From the NCBI GenBank assembly GCA_016283945.1, contig JAEENW010000011.1, forward strand, positions 1-35,544: 35,544 bases of DNA, given 5' to 3'. The notes beneath the pieces were generated by a model. That model worked only from the letters and a program-made list of their open reading frames with translations, searched no databases and was not told where the DNA came from. This stretch comes from Bacillota bacterium. GTDB lineage: Bacteria; Bacillota; Clostridia; Peptostreptococcales; Anaerovoracaceae. Shown one piece after another: positions 1 to 8,026 of the stretch (the first letter of the stretch is position 1; each line of letters begins with the position of its first letter). The position numbers and the translations under genes were made by a program.

Positions 1-1
1 T

Positions 2-667
2 GAGTTCAAGGTAGAAGCCAACGTAGGCAAGCCTCAGGTATCCTACAAGGAGACCATCTCCAGGGAAGCCATCGAGGACTGCAAGTACGCCAGACAGTCC
101 GGCGGACACGGCCAGTACGGCCACGTCAAGATCAGGATCTATCCCAGACCCTCCGGAGAAGGCTACGAATTCGTCAACTCCATCGTCGGAGGAGCTATTC
201 CCAAGGAATACATCCCCAAGATCGACGAGGGTATCAGGGAAGCTATGCAGAACGGTCCTCTGGCGGGATTCAACGTCGTGGACATGGGCTGCGAGCTGCT
301 CGACGGATCCTATCACGAGGTCGACTCCTCGGATATGGCGTTCAAGATCGCCGCTTCCATGGCCTTCAGAGAGGCCGCGAAGAAAGCCGGCCCCGTGCTG
401 CTCGAGCCTGTATTCAAGGTCGAGGTCCAGGCGCCGGAGAACTACATGGGTGACGTCATCGGAGATCTCAGCTCCCGCAGGGGCAAGATCGAGGGTACGG
501 ACATCCGCAACGGTATCGCGTCCATCAGAGCGTTCGTTCCGCTCTCCGAGATGTTCGGATACGCCACCGATCTTCGTTCGAAGACCCAGGGCAGAGGCGT
601 CTACGTAATGCAGATGGATCATTTCGAAAAACTACCGGATTCCATGATTGATAAGATCAATAAATAA
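2..667 (+). CDS. fusA: Elongation factor G, C-terminal part (5' end outside window)
   Basis: The open frame runs from base 2 without a start and ends at TAA 665-667, giving the last 221 residues of EF-G. This covers most of domain IV and all of domain V; the GTPase domain lies upstream of the window. Landmarks are the domain IV stretch RQSGGHGQYGHVKI and the domain V start PVLLEPVFKVEVQAPENYMGDV, typical of bacterial EF-G. The factor drives tRNA-mRNA translocation on the ribosome in the cytoplasm. It is followed 32 bases later by tuf in the same direction, the usual end of the str operon (rpsL-rpsG-fusA-tuf). Arg is mostly AGA/AGG here, as in the other highly expressed genes of the window. 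Confidence 0.97.
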   Translation, partial: EFKVEANVGKPQVSYKETISREAIEDCKYARQSGGHGQYGHVKIRIYPRPSGEGYEFVNSIVGGAIPKEYIPKIDEGIREAMQNGPLAGFNVVDMGCELLDGSYHEVDSSDMAFKIAASMAFREAAKKAGPVLLEPVFKVEVQAPENYMGDVIGDLSSRRGKIEGTDIRNGIASIRAFVPLSEMFGYATDLRSKTQGRGVYVMQMDHFEKLPDSMIDKINK

Positions 668-699
668 GTAGTAAAATATCGCAGGAGGAAAAATCTAAA

Positions 700-1899
700 A
701 TGGCAAAAGCAAAATTCGAAAGAAGCAAGCCGCATGTTAACATCGGAACCATCGGCCACGTCGACCACGGCAAGACCACTCTTACCGCTGCTATCACCAA
801 GGTTCTCGCAACCAGAATGCCTACCGCTACCAACCAGATCGTAGCTTTCGAGAACATCGATAAGGCTCCTGAGGAGAGAGAAAGAGGAATCACCATCAAC
901 ACCGCTCACGTAGAGTATGAGACCGCCGCCAGGCACTATGCTCACGTTGACTGCCCGGGCCACGCCGACTATGTTAAGAACATGATCACCGGTGCTGCTC
1001 AGATGGACGGCGCTATCCTCGTAGTAGCCGCCACCGACGGCCCGATGCCCCAGACCAGAGAGCACATCCTGCTCGCCCGTCAGGTAGGCGTACCCTACAT
1101 CGTAGTATTCCTCAACAAGTGCGACGCTGTTGATGACGAAGAGCTCCTCGACCTCGTAGAGATGGAAGTCAGAGAGCTTCTCGACACCTATGACTTCCCC
1201 GGCGACGACACCCCGATCATCAGAGGTTCCGCGCTCGAGGCTCTCAACGATCCGAACGGCCCCTGGGGCGACAAGATCATGGAGCTCATGGACGCTGTTG
1301 ACAGCTACATCCCCGATCCGGCCCGTCCGACCGACCAGCCGTTCCTTATGCCCGTTGAGGACGTATTCTCCATCACCGGCCGCGGCACCGTTGCCACCGG
1401 AAGAGTTGAGAGAGGCGTCATCAAGATGGCCGAGGAAGTTGAGATCGTAGGTCTCACCGAGGAGAAGAGAAAGGTAGTCGTTACCGGTATCGAGATGTTC
1501 CGTAAGCTCCTCGATCAGGGCGAAGCCGGCGACAACATCGGCGTTCTGCTCCGCGGCGTTCAGAGAAACGAGATCGAGAGAGGCCAGGTCCTCGCTAAGC
1601 CGGGCAGCGTTCATCCTCACACCAAGTTCGTAGGCCAGATCTACGTACTCAAGCAGTCTGAGGGCGGCCGCCACACCCCGTTCTTCAACGGTTACAGACC
1701 GCAGTTCTACTTCAGAACCACCGACGTTACCGGAACCGTAACCCTCAAGGAAGGCGTCGAGATGTGCATGCCCGGAGATAACACCGAGATGACCATCGAG
1801 CTGATCACCCCGATCGCTATGGAGCAGGGACTCCGCTTCGCTATTCGTGAAGGCGGCAGGACCGTAGCTTCCGGCGTAGTTGCTTCCATCATCGAGTAA
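700..1899 (+). CDS. tuf: Elongation factor Tu
   Basis: A full-length protein of 399 residues, the normal size for EF-Tu. It carries aminoacyl-tRNA to the ribosome A site as the GTP complex. The P-loop GHVDHGKT is at residues 19-26, followed by the DCPGHADY switch II motif and NKCD base-recognition motif. Domains 2 and 3 follow, ending VASGVVASIIE. An AGGAGG site at 683-688 precedes the ATG. The gene follows fusA by 32 bases and ends in front of a strong intrinsic terminator, so the str operon most likely stops here. Whether a second tuf copy exists elsewhere cannot be seen. Confidence 0.98.
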   Translation: MAKAKFERSKPHVNIGTIGHVDHGKTTLTAAITKVLATRMPTATNQIVAFENIDKAPEERERGITINTAHVEYETAARHYAHVDCPGHADYVKNMITGAAQMDGAILVVAATDGPMPQTREHILLARQVGVPYIVVFLNKCDAVDDEELLDLVEMEVRELLDTYDFPGDDTPIIRGSALEALNDPNGPWGDKIMELMDAVDSYIPDPARPTDQPFLMPVEDVFSITGRGTVATGRVERGVIKMAEEVEIVGLTEEKRKVVVTGIEMFRKLLDQGEAGDNIGVLLRGVQRNEIERGQVLAKPGSVHPHTKFVGQIYVLKQSEGGRHTPFFNGYRPQFYFRTTDVTGTVTLKEGVEMCMPGDNTEMTIELITPIAMEQGLRFAIREGGRTVASGVVASIIE

Positions 1900-1922
1900 T
1901 TACAAAAAAGCCTTAACTGAAA

Positions 1923-1954
1923 GGGGCTCCGCATTTAGCGGAGCCCCTTTTGTG
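1923..1954 (+). terminator. Intrinsic terminator of the fusA-tuf operon
   Basis: GGGGCTCCGC (1923-1932) pairs perfectly with GCGGAGCCCC (1938-1947) over a five-base loop, followed by TTTTGTGTTT. It is 24 bases past the tuf stop. Confidence 0.95.
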
Positions 1955-1968
1955 TTTACAGCTTTGGG

Positions 1969-2005
1969 CCTTCAGGTCCCGGCCGCCCTGAGGGCGGCCT
2001 GAAGG
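1969..2005 (-). terminator. GC-rich hairpin downstream of the amidohydrolase gene
   Basis: GGCCGCCC (1981-1988) and GGGCGGCC (1992-1999) form an 8-bp stem with a three-base loop. An outer CCTTCA/TGAAGG pair (1969-1974, 2000-2005) extends it. It lies just past the minus-strand stop at 2011. There is no T-run directly after it on the minus strand, so the tuf terminator reading backwards may do the actual stopping for this convergent pair. Confidence 0.5.
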
Positions 2006-2010
2006 ATGCT

Positions 2011-3342
2011 TTAGAGCCCGGCGACCTTGAGAGCGCCGGCGAGGAAGATCTTGACCGCCTTGGTCATATCCTTCTCGTTCGCGAAGTCGAAGGTGGTGGC
2101 GTGATGCGGAGCGGCCTCGTCGGTCCTGTAGGAGATGTAGCAGGACTTTCCGCCGTGCTGGATGACTCTGTCAGCCATGTAGGCGTAGTCGTCGGAGGTC
2201 GCTACGGTTCCCTGCGGAGCGGGGAGAGCCTTGAAGCCGATGTCGTTGGCTACCTCGACGAGGGTGTCGGTGAAGTCCGGGCTGTCGATGACGACGGCCG
2301 GGGTAGCGCCCATGAGCTTGATCTCGGCGGTGCAGCCGTGCATCGCGGCGCCGTGCTCGATGATCCTCCTGGCGTAGGGCTCGAGATAGTCGAGAGAAGC
2401 GGCGGTGAGGCCTCTGAGCTCCATGACCATCTTGACTCTGTCGCAGACTACGTTTCTGCCGGAGCCCGCGATGACCTGGCCGACGTTGATCCTGGCGTCG
2501 CCTACGGAAGCCCTGGGGATGCCGTAGATTCCGAGGATGATCGCCGCGGCGGCGAGCATCGCGTTGTTTCCGCTCTCGGGAGCGGCGGCGTGGCAGGCCT
2601 TGCCGGTGAGGAACACGTCGAGCTTGGCGTTGGCCATGCAGGTCTTGTAGCGGAAGTTGAAGTCCTCCTCGGGGCAGGCGGGATTCAGCGGGGCGATGTG
2701 CATAGCCATCATGTAATCCACGTCGTCGAGGAAGCCGGTGCCGGCCATGGCCTTGGCGCCGCGCACGCCTTCCTCGGAGGGCTGGAACACGAACTTGAAC
2801 TTGCCGCAGAGCTGATCCTTGAACTTCTTGATGGTCTCGGCGGTCATCATTCCGATGGTCGCGTGAGAGTCGTGGCCGCAGGCCTGCATCTCGCCCGGGT
2901 TTATGGAGGCGAAGCCTTCCTTAGCCGGTCTGTGAGTGGCGGGATCCTGGCTCTCGAAGACTCCGAGAGCGTCGATGTCGGTGCGGAAGCCGACTACGGG
3001 GCCGGGTCTTCCGGTGTCGATCACGGCCTCAACTCCGGTGAAGCCGTCCTTGAAGAAGGGGGCGAATTCGGGAACGGCGCCCTGCTCGAGAGCTCTCTCA
3101 TAGACTCTGTCGAGCTCCTCCTGGTCGGGAAGGCCCATTCTGTCCTCGGCTACGAAGCAGTCCTTGCCGAGGATGAGTTCGTCCACTCCGAGCTTGGTGA
3201 GGAAGTCGGCGATGATGGAGCAGGTCCTGACCTCGTGCCAGCCGCCCTCGGCGAACTTGTGGAAGTCGCGGCGGTTCTCCACCATCCAGTCGGCCTTGGA
3301 GTCGACGTAGTCGGCCATTTTCTTGTAGAGTTCACTTGCCAT
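2011..3342 (-). CDS. M20-family amidohydrolase, AbgA-like (aminobenzoyl-glutamate or N-acyl amino acid hydrolase)
   Basis: A 443-residue metallo-amidohydrolase. It matches E. coli AbgA, recalled from memory, along its length: a WMVENRRDFHKFAEGGWHEVRT-type start, RMGLPD, FTGVEAVIDTGRPGPVVGFR, the metal-site segment ACGHDSHATIGM, and FQPSEEGVRGAKAMAGTGF. AbgA is half of the p-aminobenzoyl-glutamate hydrolase, with AbgB as partner; no AbgB-like gene is visible here, so the protein may act alone on another acyl or aryl amino acid. The start at 3342 is chosen because AAGGAG sits 7 bases before it; the frame extends 28 codons further upstream without a ribosome site. The gene is monocistronic and convergent with tuf. 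An AT-rich promoter-like stretch (TTATAATTATAT) lies at 3410-3422. Confidence 0.88.
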   Translation of the reverse strand: MASELYKKMADYVDSKADWMVENRRDFHKFAEGGWHEVRTCSIIADFLTKLGVDELILGKDCFVAEDRMGLPDQEELDRVYERALEQGAVPEFAPFFKDGFTGVEAVIDTGRPGPVVGFRTDIDALGVFESQDPATHRPAKEGFASINPGEMQACGHDSHATIGMMTAETIKKFKDQLCGKFKFVFQPSEEGVRGAKAMAGTGFLDDVDYMMAMHIAPLNPACPEEDFNFRYKTCMANAKLDVFLTGKACHAAAPESGNNAMLAAAAIILGIYGIPRASVGDARINVGQVIAGSGRNVVCDRVKMVMELRGLTAASLDYLEPYARRIIEHGAAMHGCTAEIKLMGATPAVVIDSPDFTDTLVEVANDIGFKALPAPQGTVATSDDYAYMADRVIQHGGKSCYISYRTDEAAPHHATTFDFANEKDMTKAVKIFLAGALKVAGL

Positions 3343-3493
3343 ATTGATCTCCTTTTGATCCTTTGTGCTAAGAGCGGGACCCGACCCCGTTTCGGGCGCG
3401 TTGCTACGCTTATAATTATATATCATGATCGCACAAAGAATACAGAAAAATAGCCGGCGGCTTTGTCAAAACAGCTGCGGCGGCACTTTGCCG

Positions 3494-3523
3494 TTGACAG
3501 TGCGGCGCGCGAGCGGTTAGAAT
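3494..3523 (+). promoter_or_regulatory. Sigma-70-type promoter for the hypB-hypB-ccdA operon
   Basis: TTGACA (3494-3499), 18-base spacer, TAGAAT (3518-3523). Transcription would begin near 3530, leaving a leader of about 110 bases before the hypB start at 3642. The leader contains CACAAGG twice (3534-3540 and 3555-3561) and a weak CCCG/CGGG hairpin before GCATTTTTCTT near 3625. No known riboswitch class was recognised in it. Confidence 0.7.
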
Positions 3524-3641
3524 GAAGCATCCTCACAAGGGGAATCAAGCGGCCCACAAGGCGCCGGTTACGCATATCTTGCAGGATGATGTCTCACCCG
3601 GAGGCCGGACGGGGCATTTTTCTTGTCAAAGGAGGACCGAA

Positions 3642-4334
3642 TTGAGCAGTGTAAAGATAATCGAACTGAAAGAGAGCATCCTTGAGGACAACGACCGCGA
3701 CGCCGACGCGCTGAGAGCGGAGATGAAGGCGGCTCGCAGATTTTACCTTAATATCATGTCCAGCCCCGGCTCGGGCAAGACCAGCTGTATACTCCGCACC
3801 GCGGAAAAGCTTAAGGAGCGCTTCAGCATAGGAGTCATGGAGGCCGACATCGACGCCAGCGTCGACGCCGAGACCGTCGCCGCCGCCGGCTTTCCCGCCG
3901 TGCAGCTCCACACCGGAGGGATGTGCCACCTCGACGCCGACATGTCCAGACAGGGCATCAGAGCGCTCGACGCGGCAGCAGCGGAGCTCGGGCTTCCCGC
4001 TCCGGAGTTCGTCATTCTTGAGAACGTCGGAAATCTCGTCTGCCCCGCCGAGTTTGACACCGGCGCGGAGCTGAACGCGGTCATACTCTCCGTCCCCGAG
4101 GGCGACGACAAGCCCCTGAAGTACCCGCTGATGTTCGAGCAGTGCAGCGCGGCGCTCGTCAACAAGATCGACGCGGCTCCCGCCTTCGATTTCGATTTCG
4201 ACAAAGTCAAAAAGAACATACTCTTCAGGAAGCCGGACTGCGAGGTCTTCTTCGTCTCCGCGAAGAAGGACCAGGGCTTCGACGAGTGGTGCGAGTGGCT
4301 CGCGGCGCAGGCCAAGAGAGCGCTCAGAGGATAG
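3642..4334 (+). CDS. hypB: HypB-family nickel-insertion GTPase, paralogue 1 (metal site intact)
   Basis: A 230-residue SIMIBI-class GTPase of the HypB family, which helps deliver nickel to [NiFe] hydrogenase or other nickel sites. Walker A is SPGSGKTS (41-48). The switch segment GVMEADIDAS is at 64-73, the family signature ENVGNLVCPAEFDTGA follows, and NKID gives guanine recognition. The GTPase-domain metal ligands Cys95-His96 are present in GGMCHLDA. There is no N-terminal CxxCGC motif or His-rich tail. The start is TTG at 3642: GGAGG at 3631-3635 is correctly spaced, and residue numbers then match the next gene exactly. The longer frame from 3522 is rejected. The gene is 15 bases upstream of its paralogue. 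No hydrogenase genes are in the window. Confidence 0.9.
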   Translation: MSSVKIIELKESILEDNDRDADALRAEMKAARRFYLNIMSSPGSGKTSCILRTAEKLKERFSIGVMEADIDASVDAETVAAAGFPAVQLHTGGMCHLDADMSRQGIRALDAAAAELGLPAPEFVILENVGNLVCPAEFDTGAELNAVILSVPEGDDKPLKYPLMFEQCSAALVNKIDAAPAFDFDFDKVKKNILFRKPDCEVFFVSAKKDQGFDEWCEWLAAQAKRALRG

Positions 4335-4349
4335 AGCGGGAGGTAAGTC

Positions 4350-5012
4350 ATGGGCGAGATAAGAGTTATAGACGTAAATCAGGGCATATTCGAGAAGAAC
4401 GACCAGGTCGCGGCCGTCAACAGGCAGAAGCTCAGGGAGCAGGGGACCTTCATGGTCAACCTCATGGCATCCCCGGGCGCCGGCAAGACCACGACCCTGA
4501 TCAAGACCATAGAGCTGCTTCCGGACGATCTGAGGATAGGCGTGATGGAGGCCGACATCGACGCGACCATAGACGCCGAGAAGATCGACGCGGCGGGTGT
4601 GCGCTCGATCCAGGTGCATACCAACGGCAACTGCGCCATGGACGCGGAGATGACCGCGCAGGCGCTCGCCGAGTTCGAGACGAAGGACCTCGACTTGCTC
4701 TTCATGGAGAACGTGGGCAATCTCGTGTGCCCGGCCGAGACCGACACCGGAGCCTCGAAGAACGTGGTGATACTCTCCATCCCCGAGGGCGACGACAAGC
4801 CGCTCAAGTATCCGCTGATGTTCCAGGTCTGCCACTGCGTGCTGATCAACAAGATCGACACCAGGGAGTACTTCGACTTCGACGACGAGGCGGCCGTGGA
4901 GCGCATCAAATTCTGCAATCCCGAGGCGGAGGTGTTCTTTGTCTGCGCGAAGACCGGCGAGGGCTTCGACGCCTGGATATCCTGGCTGAAGGAGCAGATC
5001 GCGGCTCAGTAA
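4350..5012 (+). CDS. HypB-family GTPase, paralogue 2 (metal-site His replaced by Ala)
   Basis: A 220-residue tandem paralogue of the preceding gene, colinear with it residue for residue in the N-terminal half: Walker A SPGAGKTT at 41-48, GVMEADIDAT at 64-73, ENVGNLVCPAETDTGA, IPEGDDKPLKYPLMFQ and NKID. The key difference is NGNCAMDA: Cys95 is kept but the adjacent His96 of paralogue 1 is Ala. In characterised HypB proteins this Cys-His pair binds nickel or zinc at the dimer interface. This copy may therefore hold metal differently, act as a partner in a heterodimer, or serve another target. It is followed 10 bases later by the CcdA-thioredoxin gene, so the three genes probably form one operon. 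Confidence 0.88.
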   Translation: MGEIRVIDVNQGIFEKNDQVAAVNRQKLREQGTFMVNLMASPGAGKTTTLIKTIELLPDDLRIGVMEADIDATIDAEKIDAAGVRSIQVHTNGNCAMDAEMTAQALAEFETKDLDLLFMENVGNLVCPAETDTGASKNVVILSIPEGDDKPLKYPLMFQVCHCVLINKIDTREYFDFDDEAAVERIKFCNPEAEVFFVCAKTGEGFDAWISWLKEQIAAQ

Positions 5013-5022
5013 GAGGCATATT

Positions 5023-6390
5023 ATGGGTCTGACGGGCGCAAGCAGCATATCGGCGGCAGCGGTATTCCTGCAGGGGATACTGAGCTTTTTCTCGCCCTGC
5101 GTGCTTCCGCTGATCCCCGTATACGCCGTCTTCCTCGCGGGAGGAAGGACAGGCCGGCCGGGAGCGGCTGACCCCTCCGGCTGCGCGGGCGGGGCGGCTC
5201 AGGAGCGCGGCGCTTCAAGGCGCAGGCTCCTCGTCAACACCCTCCTCTTCGTGATCGGGATAGGCTTTTCGTTCTTTCTGCTCGGACTGGGCATGACCTC
5301 GCTCGGGCGCTTCTTCGCGTCCAAAAGGCAGCTCATCACCAGGGCAGGCGCGGTCATCATCATGCTGCTCGGCCTGTACCAGCTGGGAGTGTTCGGCGAA
5401 TCCGAGCTTTTGAGCCGCGAGAGAAGGCTTCCGGTAGACGTTTCAAAGTTCGCGGGCTCGCCGCTCGCGGCGCTCGTCGCGGGCTTCGTATTCAGCTTTT
5501 CGTGGACTCCCTGCGTGGGACCGGCGCTCTCGTCGGTGCTGCTCATGGCGGGCAGCGCCGAAAGCCGGGGCGCGGGGCTCGCGCTCATAACGCTCTACAC
5601 GCTGGGTTTTTGCATACCCTTCATGGCGCTCGGGCTCTTCTCTGACAGCGCGGCAGCGTTTTTCAAGAGGAACAGGGGCTTCGCCGCGCGTAGCGTGAAG
5701 ATAGGCGGCGCACTCATGCTCGCCGTCGGGGTGCTGATGTTCAGCGGGGAGCTGGGAAGGCTCAGCGGGGCGCTGGCAGGGAGCGGCTCGCAGCCCGGCG
5801 AGACTGCTTCGGTCAGCGAAGAGGCAAAGGCTCCGGGTGAAGGCTCCGGAGGGGGCGGCCCGGCGGACGAAGGCTCCGGAGTGGCTGGCGCCGCTGGCGC
5901 GCAGGACGCATCCGGCGCGGATGCCCTCAGCTGGCGGGAGATGAGCTTCAGGGACCAGTTCGGGAACGAGCACAGGATCTCCGACTACGAGGGAAAGGTC
6001 GTGTTCCTCAACTTCTGGGGCACCTGGTGCCCGCCCTGCAGGGCTGAGATGCCCGACATCCAGGAGCTCTACGAGGAGCTCGAGGCGGACGACAAGTCCG
6101 AGGCGGCGGTCGTCGCGGTGGCTTTCCCCGGCTTCAGCGGCGAGGGCAGCGCGGACGAGGTCGCGGCCTTCCTCGAGAAGAACGGCTACACTTACCCGGT
6201 CCTGATGGACACGGAGGCGGTGCTCGCGCAGGAATTCGCGATATCGGCCTTCCCGACGACTTTCATGATAAAAAAAGAAGGCGATGTCTACGGCTACGCT
6301 GTCGGCGTGCTTGACAAGGCCTCCATGTACAATATTATCGAGCAGACGCTGAACGCGAGCGGGTCTTCCGGGAAGAGGGAGACGGACTAG
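5023..6390 (+). CDS. CcdA-type membrane electron carrier fused to a TlpA/ResA-like thioredoxin domain
   Basis: 455 residues in two parts. Residues 1-245 are a CcdA/DsbD-beta type membrane domain with the paired Cys motifs FFSPCVLPLIP near the start and SWTPCVGP in the second half, in about six hydrophobic segments. A low-complexity Gly/Ser/Ala linker follows. Residues 305-450 are a thioredoxin-fold domain with active site WCPPC (Cys336, Cys339) and the cis-Pro loop AFPTTF. Such pairs move reducing power from cytoplasmic thioredoxin to extracytoplasmic partners (cytochrome c maturation, methionine sulfoxide reductase or other disulfides). AAGAGG overlapping the hypB stop precedes the ATG. The 3' end overlaps the convergent tsaD stop by 4 bases. 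The target is unknown; co-transcription with hypB suggests metal-enzyme maturation, which is inference. Confidence 0.9.
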   Translation: MGLTGASSISAAAVFLQGILSFFSPCVLPLIPVYAVFLAGGRTGRPGAADPSGCAGGAAQERGASRRRLLVNTLLFVIGIGFSFFLLGLGMTSLGRFFASKRQLITRAGAVIIMLLGLYQLGVFGESELLSRERRLPVDVSKFAGSPLAALVAGFVFSFSWTPCVGPALSSVLLMAGSAESRGAGLALITLYTLGFCIPFMALGLFSDSAAAFFKRNRGFAARSVKIGGALMLAVGVLMFSGELGRLSGALAGSGSQPGETASVSEEAKAPGEGSGGGGPADEGSGVAGAAGAQDASGADALSWREMSFRDQFGNEHRISDYEGKVVFLNFWGTWCPPCRAEMPDIQELYEELEADDKSEAAVVAVAFPGFSGEGSADEVAAFLEKNGYTYPVLMDTEAVLAQEFAISAFPTTFMIKKEGDVYGYAVGVLDKASMYNIIEQTLNASGSSGKRETD

Positions 6391-7472
6391 AGCTTCCGGG
6401 CGTCGGAACGCGCGGGGTGGGCGTCGTAGCCGGCGTCGAGCTTGCCGAGCCCCGTCTCGAGGTCGAGACCGGGCCAGACATCCAGGTGCAGATCGGACCA
6501 TATCCCGAGCTGCGCCTTTTTGTATGCCGCCATCGCGATCATCGCGCCGTTGTCGGTGCAGAGCACGGGGAAGGGCATCCAGAGCCTGGCTCCGCGGGCG
6601 GCGCAGGCTTCTGTCATCTTCTCCCTGAGGCGGCTGTTGCAGGATACTCCTCCGGCCATCGCGACTCCGCTGTAGCCGGTGATGTCGAGCGCGGTCATGG
6701 TCTTTTCAACCAGGACCTCGAGCACCGCCTCCTGGAAGGACGCGGCGACGTCGGCCGCCTTCGGGTGCTCTCCGCGCTGCTCGGCGGAGTGCATGTAGTT
6801 GATCACGCCGGTCTTGGTCCCGCTGAAGGAGAAGTCCAGCGTTCCAGGCTCGAGGTAGACCCTCTTGAACTCTATGGCGTGAGGATCGCCCTCTCGGGCG
6901 AGCCTGTCGACCTTGGGGCCTCCGGGATAGCCGAGCCCTATGACCCTCGCGACCTTGTCGTAGGCCTCGCCGACGGCGTCGTCGCGGGTGCTGCCGAGGA
7001 CCTTGAACTCGTTGTAGCCCCTGACCTCGACGAGCTGGGTGTGTCCGCCCGATACCACGAGCGAGAGGAAGGGCGGCTCGAGCTCGGGATGCTCGAGGAG
7101 GTTGGCCATGATGTGGCCCTGTATGTGGTGGACTCCAATGAGGGGCTTGCCCGCGGCCATGGCCGCGGCCTTCGCGAAGGCGGTGCCCATCAGAAGGGCA
7201 CCGGCAAGCCCCGGGCCTGCCGTCACGCCTATCACGTCGATCTCGTCCACGCTCACTCCGGCCTCGTCCAGAGCCTGCTTGAAGACGAAGGGGATGTTGT
7301 GGAGGTGGTGCCTCGAGGCGATCTCGGGCACGACGCCGCCGTAGGCCTCGTGCACCTTGATCTGCGAGGAGATCACGTTGCTCAGAAGCTCCCTCCCGTC
7401 CGCGAGGACGGCTATCGCCGTCTCGTCGCAGCTGGATTCTATCCCCATTGTGAGCTGTCTTCCGTCTTTCAT
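6387..7472 (-). CDS. tsaD: tRNA N6-adenosine threonylcarbamoyltransferase
   Basis: A 361-residue Kae1/TsaD protein that transfers threonylcarbamoyl to A37 of ANN-decoding tRNAs, together with TsaB and TsaE. The family start GIESSCDETA is at 10-19. The metal-binding HIQGH gives His116 and His120. VSGGHTQLVEV, the glycine-rich GYPGGPKVDRLA, FSFSGTKT and the C-terminal CTDNGAMIA are all present. Its ATG overlaps the rimI stop as ATGA (7469-7472), pointing to translational coupling. It is the last gene of the tsaE-tsaB-rimI-tsaD operon. tsaC, needed for the threonylcarbamoyl-AMP precursor, is not in the window. Confidence 0.97.
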   Translation of the reverse strand: MKDGRQLTMGIESSCDETAIAVLADGRELLSNVISSQIKVHEAYGGVVPEIASRHHLHNIPFVFKQALDEAGVSVDEIDVIGVTAGPGLAGALLMGTAFAKAAAMAAGKPLIGVHHIQGHIMANLLEHPELEPPFLSLVVSGGHTQLVEVRGYNEFKVLGSTRDDAVGEAYDKVARVIGLGYPGGPKVDRLAREGDPHAIEFKRVYLEPGTLDFSFSGTKTGVINYMHSAEQRGEHPKAADVAASFQEAVLEVLVEKTMTALDITGYSGVAMAGGVSCNSRLREKMTEACAARGARLWMPFPVLCTDNGAMIAMAAYKKAQLGIWSDLHLDVWPGLDLETGLGKLDAGYDAHPARSDARKL

Positions 7473-8026
7473 CTATCGTCTCCCGGAGCGCCCAGGCTGA
7501 GCCTCATGACGAGCGCGTCCTCAGTATTCTCGTAGTATTTCTTCCTGATGTCCACGGTTGTAAAACCGAGCTTTTCGTAGAGCGCCCTGGCCGGCGCGTT
7601 CGATACCCTGACTTCGAGGAACATCTCCGCGATCCCGGCCTTTTCGGCCTCAGCGCGCAGCGCCACCATAAGCGCTTCCGCGACGCCGCGCCGCCTGAAG
7701 CCCGGCATCACACCTATGTTTCCGACCTGGCACTCGAAGGGCGGTATCATCCACGCGCACGCGCTCCCCGCGAAGCTTCCTTCTGCCTCGGCGAGGAGGA
7801 AGACGCAGGCGGGGCTTGACAGCGATTCCGCGATCGTGACCTCGCTCCAGGGGTGGCGGAAGCAGGCGAGCTCCATCTCCCTCACAGCGCGCACGTCGGC
7901 GTCGCAGGGCGTCCCGCGGCGTATTGCGACGCTGCCGCCTCTCTCTATCGAGCCTTTTCCGCTGCGGCCTCTGTCTTCCGGGCCTTCTCCGCCTCGGCCC
8001 TTTTCCGTTCTATCTTCCGAGCTCAT
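7469..8026 (-). CDS. rimI: Ribosomal-protein alanine N-acetyltransferase RimI
   Basis: A GNAT-fold acetyltransferase of 185 residues in the canonical position between tsaB and tsaD. The GNAT core starts near residue 34 (VAIRRGTPCDADVRAVREMELACF-type N-arm). It has the acetyl-CoA loop GFRRRGVAEALM and the C-terminal NAPARALYEKLGF motif. RimI acetylates the N-terminus of ribosomal protein S18 in E. coli. The start at 8026 (AGGA just upstream) overlaps tsaB by 17 bases; the open frame extends to 8305 but only as a shadow of tsaB. Even from 8026 there is an unusual extra segment of about 33 charged, Gly/Arg/Glu-rich residues before the domain, so an unrecognised later start is possible. Confidence 0.88.
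   Translation of the reverse strand: MSSEDRTEKGRGGEGPEDRGRSGKGSIERGGSVAIRRGTPCDADVRAVREMELACFRHPWSEVTIAESLSSPACVFLLAEAEGSFAGSACAWMIPPFECQVGNIGVMPGFRRRGVAEALMVALRAEAEKAGIAEMFLEVRVSNAPARALYEKLGFTTVDIRKKYYENTEDALVMRLSLGAPGDDR

Noticed and set aside
3594..5048. 484-residue open frame on the minus strand
   Set aside because: Fully antisense to the two hypB genes; composition is Leu/Arg/Glu-biased with no recognisable domain.
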